This document shows, one piece after another, positions 26,333-36,227 of a stretch of 64,000 nt of DNA; positions within the stretch are counted from its first letter, which is position 1; every line of letters starts with the position of its first letter. The stretch is from Peribacillus asahii. Its GTDB lineage: Bacteria > Bacillota > Bacilli > Bacillales > DSM-1321. Below the pieces are notes generated by a model that was not told where the DNA came from, did no database searches, and saw only the letters and a list, made by a program, of their open reading frames with translations. The stretch spans positions 1 to 64,000 of the forward strand of contig NZ_QWVS01000014.1 of NCBI RefSeq assembly GCF_003570725.1, given 5' to 3'. A program made the translations under genes and the position numbers.

Positions 26333-26653
26333 ATGGAAAATGTATCAAATGCAGATAAATTGGAATCAATAAAATCCTTTCAATCGACAATTAGAAAACT
26401 TGAAAAAACCTTGGATACGATGACTCAGAAAGGCGCAAATACTACCTTAGTAAAGAAACGACTCAAAGCTAGTTGTATCGGCTTAGCTATGCTAGAAAAC
26501 GTTTGGAATCAAAAATCCCATGATTACACCCTAGAAGATTTAGCGGAAGCCCGCAATGTTCTTACCGGTTTATTTCCATCAATTGAGAACAGTTATGCCA
26601 AGTTAAAGGTGGGGGTAAAAGTAAAAAACGATCTATTTCTTCGCTACAAGTAA
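26333..26653 (+). CDS. small coiled-coil protein, C-terminus replaced
   Basis: 106 residues from the ATG at 26333 (ATGGAGGAC ribosome site). Helical, charged protein (IKSFQSTIRKLEKTLDTM, LVKKRLKASCIGLAML), similar to uncharacterised B. cereus-group proteins. From about residue 92 (KVGVKVKNDLFLRYK) the sequence is the reverse strand of the neighbouring primase gene rather than the family tail, so a deletion joined the two 3' regions near 26605. Possibly still folds, but the tail is foreign. Confidence 0.55.
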   Translation: MENVSNADKLESIKSFQSTIRKLEKTLDTMTQKGANTTLVKKRLKASCIGLAMLENVWNQKSHDYTLEDLAEARNVLTGLFPSIENSYAKLKVGVKVKNDLFLRYK

Positions 26654-27763
26654 TATTTCTTGGAATTCCATAAGTAGATAACCGTTTTGTTTGAGCCTTA
26701 AAAAATTCTGGATTTTTAAACGTTGCCAACTGAATAAGTTTATGAATAAAGGATGAAGGCAGACCTTCTTTTTCAATATATAACCCATTCTTTTCAATTA
26801 CTTTCAGTTTAGTTGGAAGTTTAATTTGAACCTTATTATTGGAGGAATTCTGATTGTTTTCTTTGACAAAAATAGATGACTCATCGCTTTGATGAAATGT
26901 TTTAATTATTTCTTTAACCTCTTCCATTTTCATTTTTTTACATTAGCTAAATAGCTCCATTGATTCGTGTATGGTACAAAATTTTCATCAGTGAAGCTAC
27001 TATTACTATTCCTCCTTGGACCACGTTGCAAAGGAAGAGCAATTAAATTCCCAAAACCACCTTTTGGTAGTGTATCTTGATTTGGAAATAATCGGTCAAA
27101 TGAATCCATTCCTACTTCATATCTTTTTTCAAGTGTACGTGATAATAACATATTGCCGAGTTTTCGAGCTAGGGAAGCGGAAATTGTTTCGTGGAAAAAG
27201 ATCCAAACATGACATCCATTTCCTGACCGAGAACGCTCAATGTTAGCAGGGACATTCAGTTCTTTACATGTATCTATAAAAGCTAGAACATCTTTTTGCC
27301 AATTTTTCTTATCGAAATCAACCGCTAAAAACCAGCATGTTTCATCTTGTAAAAGGGGATAGAGACCTATCGTATGTTTACCTGTAAGATGATCATAAAT
27401 GACTTGTTCTGTTAGAGGGAGTAGTGTTCGATGCTGGCATTCAGAACATTTAATAATTGGTTTTTGACATATAGGTGGTTGCCACTCATATTTACAAGCA
27501 GGGGAATAACCGGATTTTCCACTTTTAGATTCCCATCTTACTGCATATACATCTGTTCTACCTATGAAAAGATCTCTAAATATTTTAATTCTTTCATTTA
27601 TCTTCTGTCTTTTAGATATAGGAAATTCAGTGTCTGTATTTGGTATAGAGTCACTTGGTTGGATATTATGGTATCTCAATAGAGCTTTTAATTTTCGATT
27701 TTCCTGTCTCAACTGTTCACATTCTTTTAATGCTTGCTGAAGTTGCTGTTCAAAATTTTGCAT
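26606..27763 (-). pseudogene. TOTE-type AEP primase gene, frameshifted and truncated
   Basis: 27763-26930 encodes an N-terminal coiled coil (QALKECEQLRQENRKLKAL), a Cys cluster (CKYEWQPPIC, then CSEC) and an archaeo-eukaryotic primase domain with the AVDFDKK acidic motif, the SGNGCHVW His motif and FGNLIALPLQ. This is the primase module of TOTE-type conflict systems. Loss of one A in a seven-A run at about 26934 moves the continuation (IKLPTKLKVIEKNGLY, KNPEFFKAQTKRL) to another frame. The gene is then cut at about 26606, before the helicase and other modules that normally follow. Confidence 0.7.
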
Positions 27764-27848
27764 CGTATCCCTCGATTTATACTGTCATTTTATTAGTGAA
27801 AATGGTTTGGTATACTTTTATTATATATAGAAAAGTTAGAAGGCGGAA

Positions 27849-28056
27849 ATGGTTACATGGCTGAACGAAAAAAGAAGAGATAAAGAAATAGTGGAGTTAT
27901 ATCATCAAAGAGTAACCGAAGAAGCATTAGATCCTTTATTTATATGAAAACTTTCAAAAATGGAAAAGTGGGAAATTACCTTACTATGAATTAACAGAGC
28001 ATATTTATGGATTTCATAAATTAAAAATTAAATCAAAAGATTTAGTCTCGGTTTAA
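27849..28056 (+). pseudogene. remnant of a small hypothetical gene
   Basis: Reads KEIVELYHQRVTEEALDPL up to a TGA, then after a frame change ENFQKWKSGKLPYYELTEHI with GFHK. The original start was probably MAERKKKR at 27857, one frame away. At least two frameshifts. The family is an uncharacterised short Bacillus protein. Confidence 0.5.
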
Positions 28057-28161
28057 TTTTGATGGAGAGAACGATGAATTTTTTATATTTCAAGCTAAAA
28101 AATATAATTATTATTAATGTAATTAATGAATGTATGTATGTATGAAAGGACTAACAACAGT

Positions 28162-28710
28162 ATGGTTAAATTAAAATTAAATGAATTAAAAAGAGAGCTC
28201 AAAGAATTTAATCAGAAAGAACTAATTCAGTTAATTTCTGAGCTTTATAAATTAAATAAAGATGTTCAACATTATTTATCTAATAAGTTTATAGGTGAAG
28301 ATGCGATTATAGATTTATATGAAAAAACAAAAAAGAAAATAAACGATGAATTTTTCCCCGAACGTGGTTTTGGGAAAATGCGTTTAGGAGAAGCAAAGAA
28401 CGCAATTTCAAATTTTAAGAAAGTATCATGTGATGAAAGTAAAACATTAGATTTAATGCTTTTTTATGTTGAAATCGGCACAGAATTCACAAATACCTAT
28501 GGTGGTATGGATGGCAAGTTTTATGATAGTATGGCGTCTATGTATAACAAAGTTGTGATTGAGTGCAACAAGAATGAGCAGTTTTTTATCGTTTTTAAAG
28601 ATCGCCTCTATTCTGTTGTTCAAGCATCTGAAGGAATCGGATGGGGATATCATGATGAATTATGTGACATCTATTATTCAATCGACTGGGAAATAGAGGA
28701 GGATGAATAG
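28162..28710 (+). CDS. DUF6155-like protein of unknown function
   Basis: 182 residues from the ATG at 28162 (AAAGGA ribosome site 11 nt upstream). The first ATG at 28126 has no site. Sequence: MVKLKLNELKRELKEF, KELIQLISELYKLNKDVQHY, FFPERGFGKMRLGEAKNAI, TYGGMDGKFYDSMASMYN. This fits the DUF6155 family, soluble helical proteins without known activity. Monocistronic between decayed genes, so it may be the surviving member of an accessory set. Confidence 0.65.
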   Translation: MVKLKLNELKRELKEFNQKELIQLISELYKLNKDVQHYLSNKFIGEDAIIDLYEKTKKKINDEFFPERGFGKMRLGEAKNAISNFKKVSCDESKTLDLMLFYVEIGTEFTNTYGGMDGKFYDSMASMYNKVVIECNKNEQFFIVFKDRLYSVVQASEGIGWGYHDELCDIYYSIDWEIEEDE

Positions 28711-28774
28711 AAGCGGGCAATTATTGAAATTAAGTATGATAACAGCGATATGAATGTTAATTGGAGATGTTTCA

Positions 28775-29183
28775 ATGGGAAAGAAAAACAGGGGTCATTA
28801 TTATCGTGCTAATGAAAAATTTAGTGGGAAAGGGCATCATCAACATATCTGTAAAAACTGCGAAAAGTCTATCTAAAAGAAAAAGATAATTTATCAAGGG
28901 AGTGGGACACAACTTTTGAATTAGACGAAAACTTTATGTTTATAACAGGTTACACTGAAGGTGGCGCACCTTTTGGGATTACTTATGATGAGTGAGATGA
29001 GGTAGAACAACCTTCAAACACTGTAGACATTTAACAGATTATCATTTTAATGAGTTTATTCATTTTTTACAAACAAATTGAGTTCCTTGGTGTATAGAAG
29101 AAGACGGTTATGAAGAATACAAGCAGCGTATTGAGGATTTACTGATGAAAATTGATAATCTAGTCGAGAGAGTTAGAGGATGA
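28775..29183 (+). pseudogene. decayed zinc-binding-motif gene
   Basis: An ATG at 28775 with a GGAGA site reads MGKKNRGHYYRANEKFSGKG, HHQHICKNCEKS, then a stop. The family normally has CxxC ahead of the RANEKFSGKGH motif, which is lost here. Downstream in the other frames are WDTTFELDENFMFITGYTEG, GGAPFGITYDE and, near the end, EEDGYEEYKQRIEDLLMKID. Several deletions and stops. Confidence 0.55.
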
Positions 29184-29242
29184 CCCCTAAAATGTGTAAT
29201 AAAATACAAATTCACTTTGAGTTATTTCGATATAATTAAATC

Positions 29243-29385
29243 GCACTCATAACCCGTGATTTTTATCATATTACTAAAATTTATATATATTAATATAATT
29301 AAAAGGTGGGGGAATACACCATATTTAACTTGATATACATATCAAAATCACCTTAAAGTCCATTTAGATGGGCTTTTTCTTTTTA
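29243..29385 (+). repeat. dispersed noncoding repeat, copy 2
   Basis: Second copy of the element at 20555-20690. Here the terminal hairpin is AAAGTCCAT-TTAG-ATGGGCTTT, with compensating changes relative to copy 1 (longer stem), followed by TTTTC. About 70-75% identical by eye. Confidence 0.6.
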
Positions 29386-29415
29386 AAAAAATTTATGAAA
29401 TTATCTTATTTGTAT

Positions 29416-29444
29416 TTGATTAAACGAACGTTAGTTTGTATAAT
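29416..29444 (+). promoter_or_regulatory. sigma-A promoter with LexA-like box in the spacer
   Basis: TTGATT, exactly 17 bp, perfect TATAAT. The spacer contains CGAACGTTAGTTTG (29425-29438), matching the CGAAC-4 nt-GTTYG halves of the Bacillus LexA (DinR) operator. It points at the endonuclease gene starting 144 bp downstream. Confidence 0.6.
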
Positions 29445-29458
29445 AACAAAAAGGATAA

Positions 29459-30416
<958 letters not shown>

Positions 30417-30789
30417 ACTAATTTGATGTAGGGGATTGCCATATAGTCTGTATAATAGGCTATCTTATTTTTTATATTTTTCTAGTTTACATAATATTTG
30501 TTATCAGAAGCTATATATTTATTATAAAAAGTATCTCAAAACCTAAGATTACTTATGATATTGAGACAAAATGAATTTTTTTATGTTTATTTTTATAAAT
30601 AAATTAAATTACTTAAATAAATACGACCAGCCATTTATTTAAGTAATTATTGGCGGTCGTATAAATCATCAAAAAATTAATTAATAAAATGATTATCATT
30701 TTATGATATTTAAGTAGTTTGTTATAAAAAGCTTCTTAGGAAATTTAAGTATAATATTTTTCCTTTAAATAAAATTAAACTCTTTACTT
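30417..30789. other. AT-rich intergenic DNA with an interleaved inverted repeat
   Basis: Lies between two convergent 3' ends. No gene is seen. Its main structure is listed at 30608. Confidence 0.4.
30608..30662. repeat. interleaved inverted repeats (A-B-A'-B')
   Basis: A = ATTACTTAAATAAA (30608-30621) is the exact complement of A' at 30634-30647. B = ATACGACCAGCCA (30621-30633) pairs with B' TGGCGGTCGTAT (30651-30662) apart from one bulged A. The order means the two stems either exclude each other or form a pseudoknot. No T-tract follows, so a simple terminator is unlikely. Confidence 0.65.
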
Positions 30790-31635
30790 TCAATCATTCC
30801 AATGAAATGGCTTCTGTATGTGCGCTGGTAATATTGTTTTATCGTTTCCTTTAGCGGAATTAACTTGCATTTGAGTTAAAAACATACTTGTAGAAAGATT
30901 TGCTCCATTTAAATTCGCATCACGCAAATCAGCTCCAATAAAATCAACACCCCTTAGATCTGAGTTTCGTAAATCAGCAGCAATTAAATAGGCTCCTCGT
31001 AAATCAGTCGTTCTTAAATCTTTGCCTGTTAAATTTTTTCCGACCCAATCAATACCCCTGTATTTTTTACCTTTCTTAATAGCAAACACTTTCGAGCTTA
31101 GTTCACTTCGAATATATTCACTTGTTTCCAAAAGTAATTCGTTTACAGGGATTCGACACTCTACAATATTTAATGATAATAAGCTATCAGCATCCATATC
31201 GGTAAAACTTTGTAATTTTTCTAATTGTTTATTTAACTTATCCTGTAATGAATGTGACACTTCATAAGTTAATGCTTCGGCGATAAATGCAATCATTTCA
31301 TATAATTGTTCCATAATTGGAAATACACGAAACATTTTTTCAGCAATCTCAGGGCGCTCTTGCCAGCTTTGGCCATTGAAAGTAACTTGAGAAACTTTTT
31401 GACCAGCTCCTAAACAATCAAACACTGTACATCCCTTAAATCCTTTCTCTCTTAGATTCTCATGAATCTTACATCGAAAATCTCTTTGTAGATTAGGACA
31501 AGGTGTTCCAGCCGTTTTATTAATTGCGAAATCACTTGATGCTGCAATATTAAGCGCTGTACAACAAAGTCCAAAGCAATTCATACAATCAGCTTTTAAA
31601 CTTTTTCTAAGATTTTTGGCTGTTTCATTATCCAT
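30790..31635 (-). CDS. pentapeptide-repeat protein with Cys-rich N-terminus
   Basis: 281 residues. Residues ~17-95 hold a Cys-rich part (CMNCFGLCCTALN, CPNLQRDFRCKIHE, GCTVFDCLGAG) that could bind zinc or an Fe-S cluster, related to the CxxCxxCC-type N-terminal domains. A helical middle follows. From ~195 come about ten pentapeptide units of A(D/N)LXX type (LRTTDLRGAYLIAADLRNSD, then GVDFIGADLRDANLNGANLS) forming a right-handed beta-helix. Bacterial homologues are uncharacterised. Some pentapeptide proteins mimic DNA and shield gyrase, but the repeat here is short. A terminator of the upstream AAA gene separates them. Confidence 0.8.
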   Translation of the reverse strand: MDNETAKNLRKSLKADCMNCFGLCCTALNIAASSDFAINKTAGTPCPNLQRDFRCKIHENLREKGFKGCTVFDCLGAGQKVSQVTFNGQSWQERPEIAEKMFRVFPIMEQLYEMIAFIAEALTYEVSHSLQDKLNKQLEKLQSFTDMDADSLLSLNIVECRIPVNELLLETSEYIRSELSSKVFAIKKGKKYRGIDWVGKNLTGKDLRTTDLRGAYLIAADLRNSDLRGVDFIGADLRDANLNGANLSTSMFLTQMQVNSAKGNDKTILPAHIQKPFHWND

Positions 31636-31672
31636 TTTTATACCCTCTTAAAACTTCTTAATTTTCGATTAG

Positions 31673-31706
31673 AAAAAACCAACAGCATTAGTCGTTGGTT
31701 TTTTTG
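31673..31706. terminator. terminator of the AAA ATPase gene
   Basis: AAAAAACCAAC/GTTGGTTTTTT stem around a 9-nt loop. T-rich on both strands. Confidence 0.8.
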
Positions 31707-31721
31707 CTATATATATTAGTA

Positions 31722-33005
31722 TTAAAAGTTAAATCCTACCTTCGTTTCACTATCTGAATCCCAGGATAACTCTTTACTTTTTCGATTATCCACTTTTAAT
31801 TCGTTGCAAATATCTAATACGTCTACTTGCTGTTCATAATGCCATTGAAGCGCGACGGCATTATATACTTCGTTTAATTGTGCAAATGAAAAACCATCTG
31901 TTGAATTTGCAATCAATGTTAAATCTTCTTTAGAGATTAAATTGGTAATGTTTTTCTTTAGTAAATATTGATAACGCATCTCTTGCGTTGGTCCTTTGAT
32001 TTCATAAGCGCGATCAAATCGTCCGGAACGGTTAATAAGCGCTGGATCGATTTTTTCTGGATAATTTGTTGTTCCAATCAAAAAGATACCTTCCTTAGAC
32101 GTTGCCCCATCTAATGTATTAAGAAATACAGAACGTACTTCCTCTGGCATGGAATCAATATCTTCAATGACTAAGACCATTGGTGACATCTTCGCAACAG
32201 ATGAAAAAACTTCTTTAATCGAATAACTTGTTGTATATTCTGTAATTTGCCAGTATGCTACAGGTGCTGAAATACTGTTAGCAATCGATTTAACAAGCGT
32301 TGTTTTTCCGTTTCCGGGTTTACCATACAATAGAATTCCTCGTTTATACGGGATTTGATACGTTTTGAAAAACTCTCCGCTGTTTGTGAAAAATTCATCA
32401 ATCGAGCGGTAAATTTGCTTTTTCATAGACTCTTCTAAAAAAACATCCTCACGTGTAACGAGATTCGTAATCTTTTCTTTTTCATTTTCAACGCCGTCTT
32501 CCGTATCAATAAATACAGTTACATAATCTTTAATATATTCACGTTTCCGCTTTAATACATACGTTAAAAAGTTCCCTAGTACCTGTTCATTTTCCGCAAA
32601 TACATAATCATGTTCCATATTGTCATGTGCTTGATAAATTGGCATTCGTACGAGCGCTATCTGATAGTCTGGATAATAGTACAAATGATTATTAATACTT
32701 GCCTTAACAAGGAATTCCATTTGCTTATCATTATGATTAGATGAAATGACACCTGTTTCTACACAATCATACACAGTAGCAAGTGATTGAACACGATCAG
32801 GATGAATGATTAAATCTTCTTCAAGTACCTCCCAAATTTCATTAGAGGTTTCACCATCAGAAAATAGTTGAAATTCCTTTTCTGTTTCTTCTGTAAGCTT
32901 TTTTTGTATGTTATGAATGGCAAACGCATAATTATAATATTGTGGTGCCAATTCTATACTTGTTTTAGAAAATTGAATAATAGATTGATGGTTTACTTTA
33001 GTCAC
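31722..33005 (-). CDS. BCS1-like AAA ATPase
   Basis: 427 residues. The N-terminal ~200 residues are a unique beta-rich domain. The AAA module begins with KRGILLYGKPGNGKTTLVKS (Walker A). Walker B is MVLVIEDIDSMP, the sensor region is FLIGTTNYPEKIDPALINR, and SGRFDRAYEI carries the Arg finger. This pattern matches the BCS1/ClpX-like AAA group whose bacterial members are mostly uncharacterised. Likely a protein-remodelling ATPase in the cytoplasm. Single gene bounded by terminators, with a GGAAGGGATGT ribosome site. Confidence 0.82.
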   Translation of the reverse strand: MTKVNHQSIIQFSKTSIELAPQYYNYAFAIHNIQKKLTEETEKEFQLFSDGETSNEIWEVLEEDLIIHPDRVQSLATVYDCVETGVISSNHNDKQMEFLVKASINNHLYYYPDYQIALVRMPIYQAHDNMEHDYVFAENEQVLGNFLTYVLKRKREYIKDYVTVFIDTEDGVENEKEKITNLVTREDVFLEESMKKQIYRSIDEFFTNSGEFFKTYQIPYKRGILLYGKPGNGKTTLVKSIANSISAPVAYWQITEYTTSYSIKEVFSSVAKMSPMVLVIEDIDSMPEEVRSVFLNTLDGATSKEGIFLIGTTNYPEKIDPALINRSGRFDRAYEIKGPTQEMRYQYLLKKNITNLISKEDLTLIANSTDGFSFAQLNEVYNAVALQWHYEQQVDVLDICNELKVDNRKSKELSWDSDSETKVGFNF

Positions 33006-33057
33006 TACATCCCTTCCTCTCTATGTAAATTACCTACAATTTTACATGAAAGGAATA

Positions 33058-33103
33058 AAAAAGAACACTAAAACCTTTTTAAGAAGGTTTAGTGTTCTTT
33101 TTC
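33058..33103. terminator. bidirectional terminator
   Basis: AAAGAACACTAAAACC/GGTTTAGTGTTCTTT stem directly after the acyl-CoA dehydrogenase stop, with T-runs on both strands. Confidence 0.85.
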
Positions 33104-33104
33104 T

Positions 33105-34247
33105 TTAATCATATAAAGCGGACTTCGCTAACAGTGTAATCGTTGCATCATCCATCGGTGGATTGTGAAGTCCTGCACGAACATCACGATAATAACGCTG
33201 TAATGGGTTATTTCGTTGTAAGCTCTTTGCACCAACGACACGCATCGCTTTATCCACAACTGAAATAGCATGATTTGTTACAGAATGCTTCACCGCTCCT
33301 AGTTCTTTCATTAAGAATGGACGCTGCTCTGGTTGTTCTTCCCACTTTTCAGCTACAGAGTAAAGAAAATGGCGCGCCTCTGCTAGTTCTAATTCGATCT
33401 CACCAATTGTACGTTGCACATTTGGCAAATCACGAATTGGGCTTGGAAGACTATTCGGCTTATACGTTTTCGCAAACTCAACCGCATAGTTCCTCGCTGC
33501 CGTAGCAATGCCTAAATAACATGCTGGAATATGTAAGAGCCACCCTTCACCTTGTTTCTTTCCTGGCTGCTGCCGCACAACTAAATACTTGTCTGGTACT
33601 ATTACATCTTGTAACACTAAATCATGGCTGCCTGTTCCTTGCATAGATACCATATCCCATGTTTCTTCAATACTTACACCGTCTAGATTTCGATGAATTA
33701 AAAAAGTCCCCATCGTCTCTTCTTCTGGTATCCAAGCTGTAACAAGAATAATGTCTAAAATATATGAAAGTGTCGTGAACGTTTTTCGTCCAGTGATACT
33801 CCATTGATTACCTTGCTTAGTGGCTATTGTCTCAGGACGTGCACCACGCGTAGGACTTCCTGAATTCGGCTCTGTTGCCGCTGTATTCACAATCGCGCCC
33901 TTCGCTACTTCTTGAAAAAATTCATCCAGTACCTCAGGATTCCATGGCTTTTTTTCAGTTAACGAAAGAATGGTCCCAACATGCCAGCCAATAGCTAATG
34001 CTGTCGGTCCACACTGAGTAGCAATCGCTTCTTGTGCTAGCAGGAAATCATATAACGAACCTCCGCTCCCACCGTATTCTTTTGCTAATGTTAATGTAGG
34101 ATAACCGAACTCCTTAAGCTCTTTCATATTTTCAAAAGGAAAACCTCTTGATTCATCAAGTGCTTCAGCACGTTCTGAAAACAATTGAATGGCTGCATTT
34201 AAGCTATTAATATATTCCTCTTGTTCCTTTGATTGAAAAAATGGCAC
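33105..34247 (-). CDS. acyl-CoA dehydrogenase family protein
   Basis: 380-residue FAD enzyme of the acyl-CoA dehydrogenase fold. N-terminal helices carry EYGGSGGSLYDFLLAQE. The flavin/substrate strand region reads NTAATEPNSGSPTRG and WSITGRKTFTTLSYI. C-terminal helices are present (VVDKAMRVVGAKSL, then a RYYRDVRAGLHNPP loop). The GTG start at 34247 is set by AGGAAGGATG. It resembles the flavin-dependent monooxygenase-like branch as much as true beta-oxidation enzymes, and the catalytic Glu is not evident. Single gene; a metallo-hydrolase gene lies 60 bp upstream on the same strand. Confidence 0.8.
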   Translation of the reverse strand: MPFFQSKEQEEYINSLNAAIQLFSERAEALDESRGFPFENMKELKEFGYPTLTLAKEYGGSGGSLYDFLLAQEAIATQCGPTALAIGWHVGTILSLTEKKPWNPEVLDEFFQEVAKGAIVNTAATEPNSGSPTRGARPETIATKQGNQWSITGRKTFTTLSYILDIILVTAWIPEEETMGTFLIHRNLDGVSIEETWDMVSMQGTGSHDLVLQDVIVPDKYLVVRQQPGKKQGEGWLLHIPACYLGIATAARNYAVEFAKTYKPNSLPSPIRDLPNVQRTIGEIELELAEARHFLYSVAEKWEEQPEQRPFLMKELGAVKHSVTNHAISVVDKAMRVVGAKSLQRNNPLQRYYRDVRAGLHNPPMDDATITLLAKSALYD

Positions 34248-34307
34248 GTAACATCATCCTTCCTAATAAAACACAATATCTACTTTAATTCTATCACTTT
34301 AGTCAAC

Positions 34308-35237
34308 TTAGCTCAAAAGTGATGAGCACCACAATGTTTCTCCGATTCTGAGTATTTTTAGTTGTTCCTCAGGAAGTTGCTGCCGCTCCCACTCTTGATT
34401 AAGTCGTTCCAATGCTTCAGGCCCTGTATCATCAGCTAAACGATAGGCTCCATAATGCATAGGGATAAAAAAGTCTCCTGACAATTCAAGAAACGCTCGT
34501 ACCGCATCTTCTGGATTAATATGAGAATCGCTCATAAACCATTCTGGTTCATAGGCTCCAATTGGCATGAGGACATATTGAAGCTTAAATTTCTTAGCAA
34601 TCTCTTGAAAACCACGAAAATAACCAGTATCTCCAACAAAATAAAAGGAAGTGTTGTTATTTTCTAAAACCCAACCGCCCCAATGCGAGGTATTTGTATC
34701 GAATAACGTACGTCTTGTCCAATGTTGTGCTGGAACAAAAGAAAGAGTCACTTCTCCTGCTTGAAAAGAATCCCACCAATTAGCTTCATATATATCTTGA
34801 TAACCTCTTTTGACAAACGCCTTTTTGAGCCCATATGGTATATAAAAAGCCGGTTTCCCTTTCAACCGCCGAATGCTGCCAAAATCAAGATGATCATAAT
34901 GGCCATGTGAAATCACAACAACATCAATTTCAGGTAGATCTTCAAGCAATATACCAGGCTCTGTCTGTCTCTTTTGTATACCTTGTCTATTTGCCCAAAC
35001 AGGGTCCGTTAAAATATTTAAGCCATTTAATTGCAGCAAGAACGTTGAATGACCAATCCATGTAATTGAAGGATGAGAACGATTTGCTTGTAATTGCTTA
35101 ATCTGTTTCTGCTCTGCATGCGGAATTTGCTGTAATAAGTCTTTCTTTTTCTGCCATCTTTCCTTCTGCCATTTCCAAAGATCCTTCATTGATTTCATGT
35201 TTGAAACGTTATCTAGATTCTCATAACGTTTTTTCAT
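34308..35237 (-). CDS. MBL-fold metallo-hydrolase (NAPE-PLD/UlaG-like)
   Basis: 309 residues of the beta-lactamase fold. Metal ligands are visible: HGHYDH (residues ~110-115), the His of QHWTRRTLFD, the Asp of FYFVGDTGYF and the His of FIPMHYGAYR. The ITWIGHSTFLLQLNG strand is typical of the lactonase/NAPE-PLD branch. Probably a phosphodiesterase or lactonase acting in the cytoplasm; substrate unknown. Four bp separate it from the regulator gene upstream, so the two are co-transcribed and the regulator may control the pair. Confidence 0.85.
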   Translation of the reverse strand: MKKRYENLDNVSNMKSMKDLWKWQKERWQKKKDLLQQIPHAEQKQIKQLQANRSHPSITWIGHSTFLLQLNGLNILTDPVWANRQGIQKRQTEPGILLEDLPEIDVVVISHGHYDHLDFGSIRRLKGKPAFYIPYGLKKAFVKRGYQDIYEANWWDSFQAGEVTLSFVPAQHWTRRTLFDTNTSHWGGWVLENNNTSFYFVGDTGYFRGFQEIAKKFKLQYVLMPIGAYEPEWFMSDSHINPEDAVRAFLELSGDFFIPMHYGAYRLADDTGPEALERLNQEWERQQLPEEQLKILRIGETLWCSSLLS

Positions 35238-35241
35238 ACCT

Positions 35242-35991
35242 TCATTCCTTTTCTAAAAACGAGAGAACACTCGCTAAATATTTTTGAACTTCTTGAACAT
35301 GATGAGCGGCAGAATCTGCAATCTGTTTATAATGGTATTGACCTTCATCTGTAATACGTAAATAACGCTTCGTTCGCTTCTCACTTTCCCAGCGTCCAAC
35401 AAGCAGCCCCATTTCTTCCATTTCATGAGACAAATCATATAGATACCCATTGCTCGCAATCCAACCAAATTTATGTCTCAGTAAATCTGCAATTTCTCCC
35501 ATATAAATCGGTTTTTTTGAAAATAAAGTTTTCAGCGTCACATAACGAACTAAGTCTTTTACAGAAACAATCTTTGAAATATACGACCTATATTCTTCTG
35601 GAAGGTCATGTGTAACTGCTGGATTAGGCCCTGATCCCGTTAAATCATATACAAACCGATCAATCACCAATTTGACTTCTGTAAAACGAGTAGAGAAATT
35701 ATTTTGATACCATGCGAATAATTCTTTCCCTTTATCCGTAATTTGATAATAATTCCTTCTTTTTTCCGTGTATAATGAAAGATGACCGGATCCGACAAGT
35801 TGCTTGGCGATTTTACATAAGTAGTCATAACTATGTACTTTTCCTGTAAAAGAGCTCTTTAATTCACCATGAATCGCCCGTGGATAATTTCTCTTTTTTG
35901 ACAAAGAATGAAGTAAAAATAACGTTAAAAATTCTCTTTGACTCAATCCAATCGACTCAACAGAAGCAGTTAGCTTTTCTCCCTTCTCCAT
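35242..35991 (-). CDS. PadR-like double winged-helix regulator
   Basis: 249 residues with two winged-helix halves. The first is GLSQREFLTLFLLHSLSKK with YYQITDKGKELFAWY (~20-90). The second is MGEIADLLRHKFGWIASNGY with KRYLRITDEGQYHYKQI (~165-235). Each wing ends in the ITDxG motif of PadR/MarR-type regulators. GGAGGGGTATGG precedes the ATG. Immediately upstream of, and co-directional with, the metallo-hydrolase. The ligand is unknown. Confidence 0.75.
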   Translation of the reverse strand: MEKGEKLTASVESIGLSQREFLTLFLLHSLSKKRNYPRAIHGELKSSFTGKVHSYDYLCKIAKQLVGSGHLSLYTEKRRNYYQITDKGKELFAWYQNNFSTRFTEVKLVIDRFVYDLTGSGPNPAVTHDLPEEYRSYISKIVSVKDLVRYVTLKTLFSKKPIYMGEIADLLRHKFGWIASNGYLYDLSHEMEEMGLLVGRWESEKRTKRYLRITDEGQYHYKQIADSAAHHVQEVQKYLASVLSFLEKE

Positions 35992-36227
35992 CCATACCCC
36001 TCCATACCATTTCTATCAGAAAACTCGCTAGAATATTTTTTCTTAATCTTAATTCCATTATCCTGTGTTGGAACAAAATAGTAAAGTATTTAGGTCAGTT
36101 CAAATCGCGAACATTAGTTCTTGTTTTTATAGACAAATCCTCACTCACTTCTATATAATAGAATGGAAATAAAAGTTATGGTTGGATGACCTTAGGTAAC
36201 GTTGCGTTTTAATAAAGGAGTGATTAC

